Of a DNA stretch of 7,586 nt, positions 5,663 through 7,586 are shown piece after piece. The position numbers were made by a program, and so were the translations under genes. How positions within the stretch are numbered: the first letter of the stretch is position 1; every line of letters starts with the position of its first letter. The stretch covers positions 1 to 7,586 of the forward strand of contig JAGQRC010000151.1 in assembly GCA_020425835.1 (NCBI GenBank). The letters are read 5' to 3'. The notes under the pieces are model-generated. The model was not told where the DNA came from, searched no databases, and saw nothing but the letters and a program-made list of their open reading frames with translations. This stretch comes from Planctomycetota bacterium (GTDB taxonomy: Bacteria; Planctomycetota; UBA8108; UBA1146; JAJFFE01).

Positions 5663-7099
5663 TCACTCCCAGCAGTTCAATAGCTCGACCTGGGGTGCGA
5701 ACGGGGCGATCGCGAGATTCTCCCAGTCGCCACTGGTCGCGAGGAGCCCGATCGCGAGGTCTTGGAGCTCGATGCCGACGGCCGATGTGACGTAGTTGTG
5801 GAACGCCTCACAGCTGTACGAGTTGGGACCCGACCCGAACAGGGGAGGGATCTCCTTGTAGATCTCCCACCGGTCCAGGGCGCCGGGGTCGTAGTCGTTG
5901 GTCGTGGTGATCAGCCGGTTGATTCCCATCTCGAACGAGTACGCCTCGAACACGAAGTCGCCGGAGATGCACTGCGCTGGAATCGCCGCACCGGTCCCCG
6001 GGTTCAGCGCGTATCGCAGGTACTCCTGGGTCGTGAACAGACCAGGGTTGTCGTAACGAGCCATCGCGAACAGTTCGGTCCCCTCGGAGACCACGCCGAC
6101 GGGCTTGTCGCAGTATCGCATCCGCCGGCACCAACGGATCGTCCCGTTGTTCTCCGCGCTGAGGATGAGCGGCTCGAGCCCACTACCGTTGCGATCGATC
6201 GTCATGAAGTAGCCGTTCATCGACGCGAAGCGATCGTCGAAGTCGATGCGGGGGTCGGCCAGGAACTGACCGCTGATGCTGAACTCTCGAAGGACGCCGA
6301 AGGCCCCGGTGTCCGTGTTGATCCACTGCACGACGACCTCGCCCGTCGGGGTGAACCCGACCCAGCGCAGGTTCCTCTGGAGGGTCTTGGCATCGCTGAG
6401 TCGCGCGGTCACCGACATCGCGGCGCAGCTGTCCCAGGACAGCGCTCCGCTGCCGAGGAACTTGAAGGCGAAGATGTGGGGGACGGTCCCGAGGGCGTCG
6501 TCCGACTTGAAGGTGCCGACCACGGTGTAGCCGGATGCTGCGCCGGTCGAGTCGAAGGAGCGCTCGATCTCCAAGCCGGTGATCTCGTTCGGAGCCCACC
6601 ATCCGTACGAGAAGTCCCGACTCCAGATGACGACGTTGTCGACGAGACGCACCTTCATCACGAGGACCCGATGCTCCAAGGTGAAATCGTCCACGACGTT
6701 GGTCGTGATGAAGACGTTCTGCTCGTTGTGGCTCAACGCCAGCGAGCACGGGGACGACGACGAGTATCCACGAGGACCGACCGGGAAGATGATGTGCGTC
6801 GGAGTCTGGGACGCCTTGTCGACCTTGCGATAGATCAGGAAGTTCCCCCCCGGAACACTGGGGGAGGAGTTGTTGTAGGGAACGGTGCGGCTGACGGAGA
6901 CGACGAACTGCTCGCTCTCCACCGTGTCGACGTTGTTGCCCTGCCCGTAGGCGCCGAAGTTTTCCTCCGCGGACGTCTGCTGGATGCGCCATCCGAAGCC
7001 ACCGATTGCAGGAACGATCTGGCCCTGGACGTCCGCGACCAGGACGCAGCAGAGGACCGTGGCCATGACGGTCAGCGCGACGAACTTGGTGTGTTTCAC
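5663..7099 (-). CDS. Secreted protein of unknown function, possibly beta-propeller-like, 478 aa
   Basis: I do not recognise the family. The preferred start is GTG at 7099, eight bases after AAGGGAG (7108-7114). An in-frame GTG at 7108 overlaps that Shine-Dalgarno sequence and would add only three residues (MCF). Residues 1-26 are a clear signal peptide: MKHTK, a hydrophobic core FVALTVMATVLCCVLVA, and probable cleavage at VQG|Q. The mature chain is rich in Ser, Thr, Asn, Gly and aromatic residues, has seven cysteines (118, 225, 324, 330, 377, 430, 476) and no further membrane segment. Three short stretches look like recurring strands: NVVIWSRDF (155-163), GALSWDSC (218-225) and GTIRWCRR (319-326). 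Each ends in Trp, as in secreted propeller repeats of the 'G-x-h-x-W' type. That reading is weak. The protein is probably periplasmic, surface-bound or released. It is transcribed towards the array and is likely monocistronic. Confidence 0.82.
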   Translation of the reverse strand: MKHTKFVALTVMATVLCCVLVADVQGQIVPAIGGFGWRIQQTSAEENFGAYGQGNNVDTVESEQFVVSVSRTVPYNNSSPSVPGGNFLIYRKVDKASQTPTHIIFPVGPRGYSSSSPCSLALSHNEQNVFITTNVVDDFTLEHRVLVMKVRLVDNVVIWSRDFSYGWWAPNEITGLEIERSFDSTGAASGYTVVGTFKSDDALGTVPHIFAFKFLGSGALSWDSCAAMSVTARLSDAKTLQRNLRWVGFTPTGEVVVQWINTDTGAFGVLREFSISGQFLADPRIDFDDRFASMNGYFMTIDRNGSGLEPLILSAENNGTIRWCRRMRYCDKPVGVVSEGTELFAMARYDNPGLFTTQEYLRYALNPGTGAAIPAQCISGDFVFEAYSFEMGINRLITTTNDYDPGALDRWEIYKEIPPLFGSGPNSYSCEAFHNYVTSAVGIELQDLAIGLLATSGDWENLAIAPFAPQVELLNCWE

Positions 7100-7107
7100 G
7101 AAACACA

Positions 7108-7114
7108 CTCCCTT
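7108..7114 (-). promoter_or_regulatory. Ribosome binding site of the minus-strand secreted gene
   Basis: On the minus strand this reads AAGGGAG, eight bases before GTG at 7099. It favours that start over the GTG at 7108, which overlaps it. Confidence 0.55.
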
Positions 7115-7166
7115 CGATGAAGTTGCTCTTCTCGAGGTGCAGCGCGGGTCGACCCGGTGTCGACTC

Positions 7167-7333
7167 CTAGCAGCCCGTTGAAAAGCTCATTCCGGACGAG
7201 AGCCAGAGCTTCCTGCGCCCAGCACACCCGGCGAAACTCGAAGTATGAGCCAATACGACTGCGTTTCGCCGGAAGCGCTGGACTTGGAATCTCGAACTCT
7301 CGCCCCGGAAGCAGTTTCTCAACGGACTGCTAG
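7167..7333. mobile_element. MITE-like element: 167-bp imperfect palindrome with CTAG-flanked inverted ends
   Basis: The left end CTAGCAGCCCGTTGAAAA (from 7167) and the reverse complement of the right end, CTAGCAGTCCGTTGAGAA (from 7333), match at 16 of 18 positions. Symmetry continues inward: TTCCGG, CGAGAG, GAG-x-TTCC and CCAGC all recur on the opposite strand. CCGGCGAAAC and GTTTCGCCGG are exact inverted copies around the centre near 7250. In all, about three quarters of each arm pairs, so the whole element could fold as one hairpin. It has no coding capacity. Short length, terminal inverted repeats and a second decayed copy at 1888-1958 point to a non-autonomous transposable element (MITE or large REP-like unit). 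CTAG at both ends may be a target duplication or part of the ends. It lies upstream of the minus-strand secreted gene and could affect its expression. Confidence 0.7.
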
Positions 7334-7334
7334 C

Positions 7335-7380
7335 AGCCCGTCGAAAACCGCTCTCGGCCGGAATGGGTTTTCAACGGGCT
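7335..7380. repeat. Short hairpin carrying the same terminal sequence as the adjacent MITE-like element
   Basis: AGCCCGTCGAAAACC (7335-7349) pairs with GGTTTTCAACGGGCT (7366-7380) at 14 of 15 positions around a 16-base loop. Its arms are the end sequence of the 167-bp element, and it sits back to back with it, sharing CTAG at 7330-7333. It could be a minimal, internally deleted element formed by two ends, or the remaining tip of a second insertion. Its right end lacks the full CTGCTAG (it reads GGGCTCCCAGG). Confidence 0.65.
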
Positions 7381-7586
7381 CCCAGGGCACCTCGTTCTCG
7401 CCGGAGGAATCCAGGGCGCGAACCGGTTGTGACAGAGCAACTCGAAGTCATCGAAACGAGACTTCGCGCGCTTGCTTCGATGCACGTGCAGTGCGTTCGG
7501 TCCGCGATGGGCGGTTCTCGTCAACACCCGAGTTCGGTCACCGAGAATCGACTCTCCACGAGCGCCCGAGAACTCCGGTGCGAGCG
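7381..7586. other. Right-edge region without a supported gene
   Basis: Frames stay open here on both strands, as is common in GC-rich DNA, but none has a convincing start. GTG at 7429 opens a plus-strand frame to the edge (VTEQLEVIETRLRALASM...), but the nearest GGAGG (7403-7407) is 21 bases away and the later residues do not look like a protein. I see no RNA gene or further repeat. Confidence 0.5.

Noticed and set aside
5762..7120. 452-residue open frame on the plus strand
   Set aside because: Antisense to the secreted protein, whose signal peptide and Shine-Dalgarno sequence show the minus strand is the real one.
7330..7527. 65-residue minus-strand open frame at the right edge
   Set aside because: Its C-terminal end is made from the hairpin at 7335-7380 (…FSTGC), it has no Shine-Dalgarno sequence that I trust, and its composition is not protein-like.
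1..7586. CRISPR array, phage attachment site, riboswitch or toxin-antitoxin pair
   Set aside because: I found no regularly spaced short repeats, integrase-type genes, recognisable aptamer core or small paired open frames on either strand.

Overview
This is a GC-rich, gene-dense bacterial window, apparently from a Gram-negative-type organism with many secreted proteins and lineage-specific gene duplicates. A planctomycete, or a myxobacterial/'delta'-type lineage, would fit. Three things suggest this: the codon use, the paralogue family with a C-terminal block I associate with uncharacterised planctomycete and verrucomicrobial proteins, and the carboxypeptidase-regulatory-like secreted protein. 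No marker gene is present, so the taxonomic call is tentative.

Layout. (1) 1-421, minus strand: the 5' part of a gene for a secreted protein with a signal peptide and carboxypeptidase regulatory-like (CarboxypepD_reg) beta-sandwich repeats. It runs off the left edge. (2) 422-629: a divergent intergenic region with a two-tier inverted repeat and a weak candidate promoter. (3) 630-5541, plus strand: a tandem array of four paralogous genes for single-pass membrane-anchored proteins of unknown function, about 400 residues each. Copies 1-3 (630-1871, 2073-3299, 3349-4557) are intact. Copy 4 (4572-5541) has lost about 90 central codons and changes reading frame at the scar, so it is a pseudogene or a sequencing/assembly defect. 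All four copies start with TTG behind a Shine-Dalgarno sequence. (4) 5542-5662: a convergent intergenic region with two hairpins. (5) 5663-7099, minus strand: a secreted protein of 478 residues with weak beta-propeller character. (6) 7100-7586: a non-coding region with a 167-bp palindromic MITE-like element (7167-7333), immediately followed by a hairpin with the same end sequence (7335-7380). About 200 bases with no supported gene follow.

A diverged half-copy of the MITE-like element also lies between paralogue copies 1 and 2 (1888-1958). The element is therefore dispersed and lies both inside and beside the duplicated locus.

How the parts may work together: copies 2, 3 and 4 are closely spaced (49 and 14 bases) and probably co-transcribed. 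Copy 1 is separated from copy 2 by 201 bases that hold the repeat fragment. The flanking genes both encode exported proteins and point away from or towards the array, so they are probably separate transcription units. No biochemical function can be assigned to the array. What it shows is a locally amplified, decaying family of membrane-anchored extracytoplasmic proteins.
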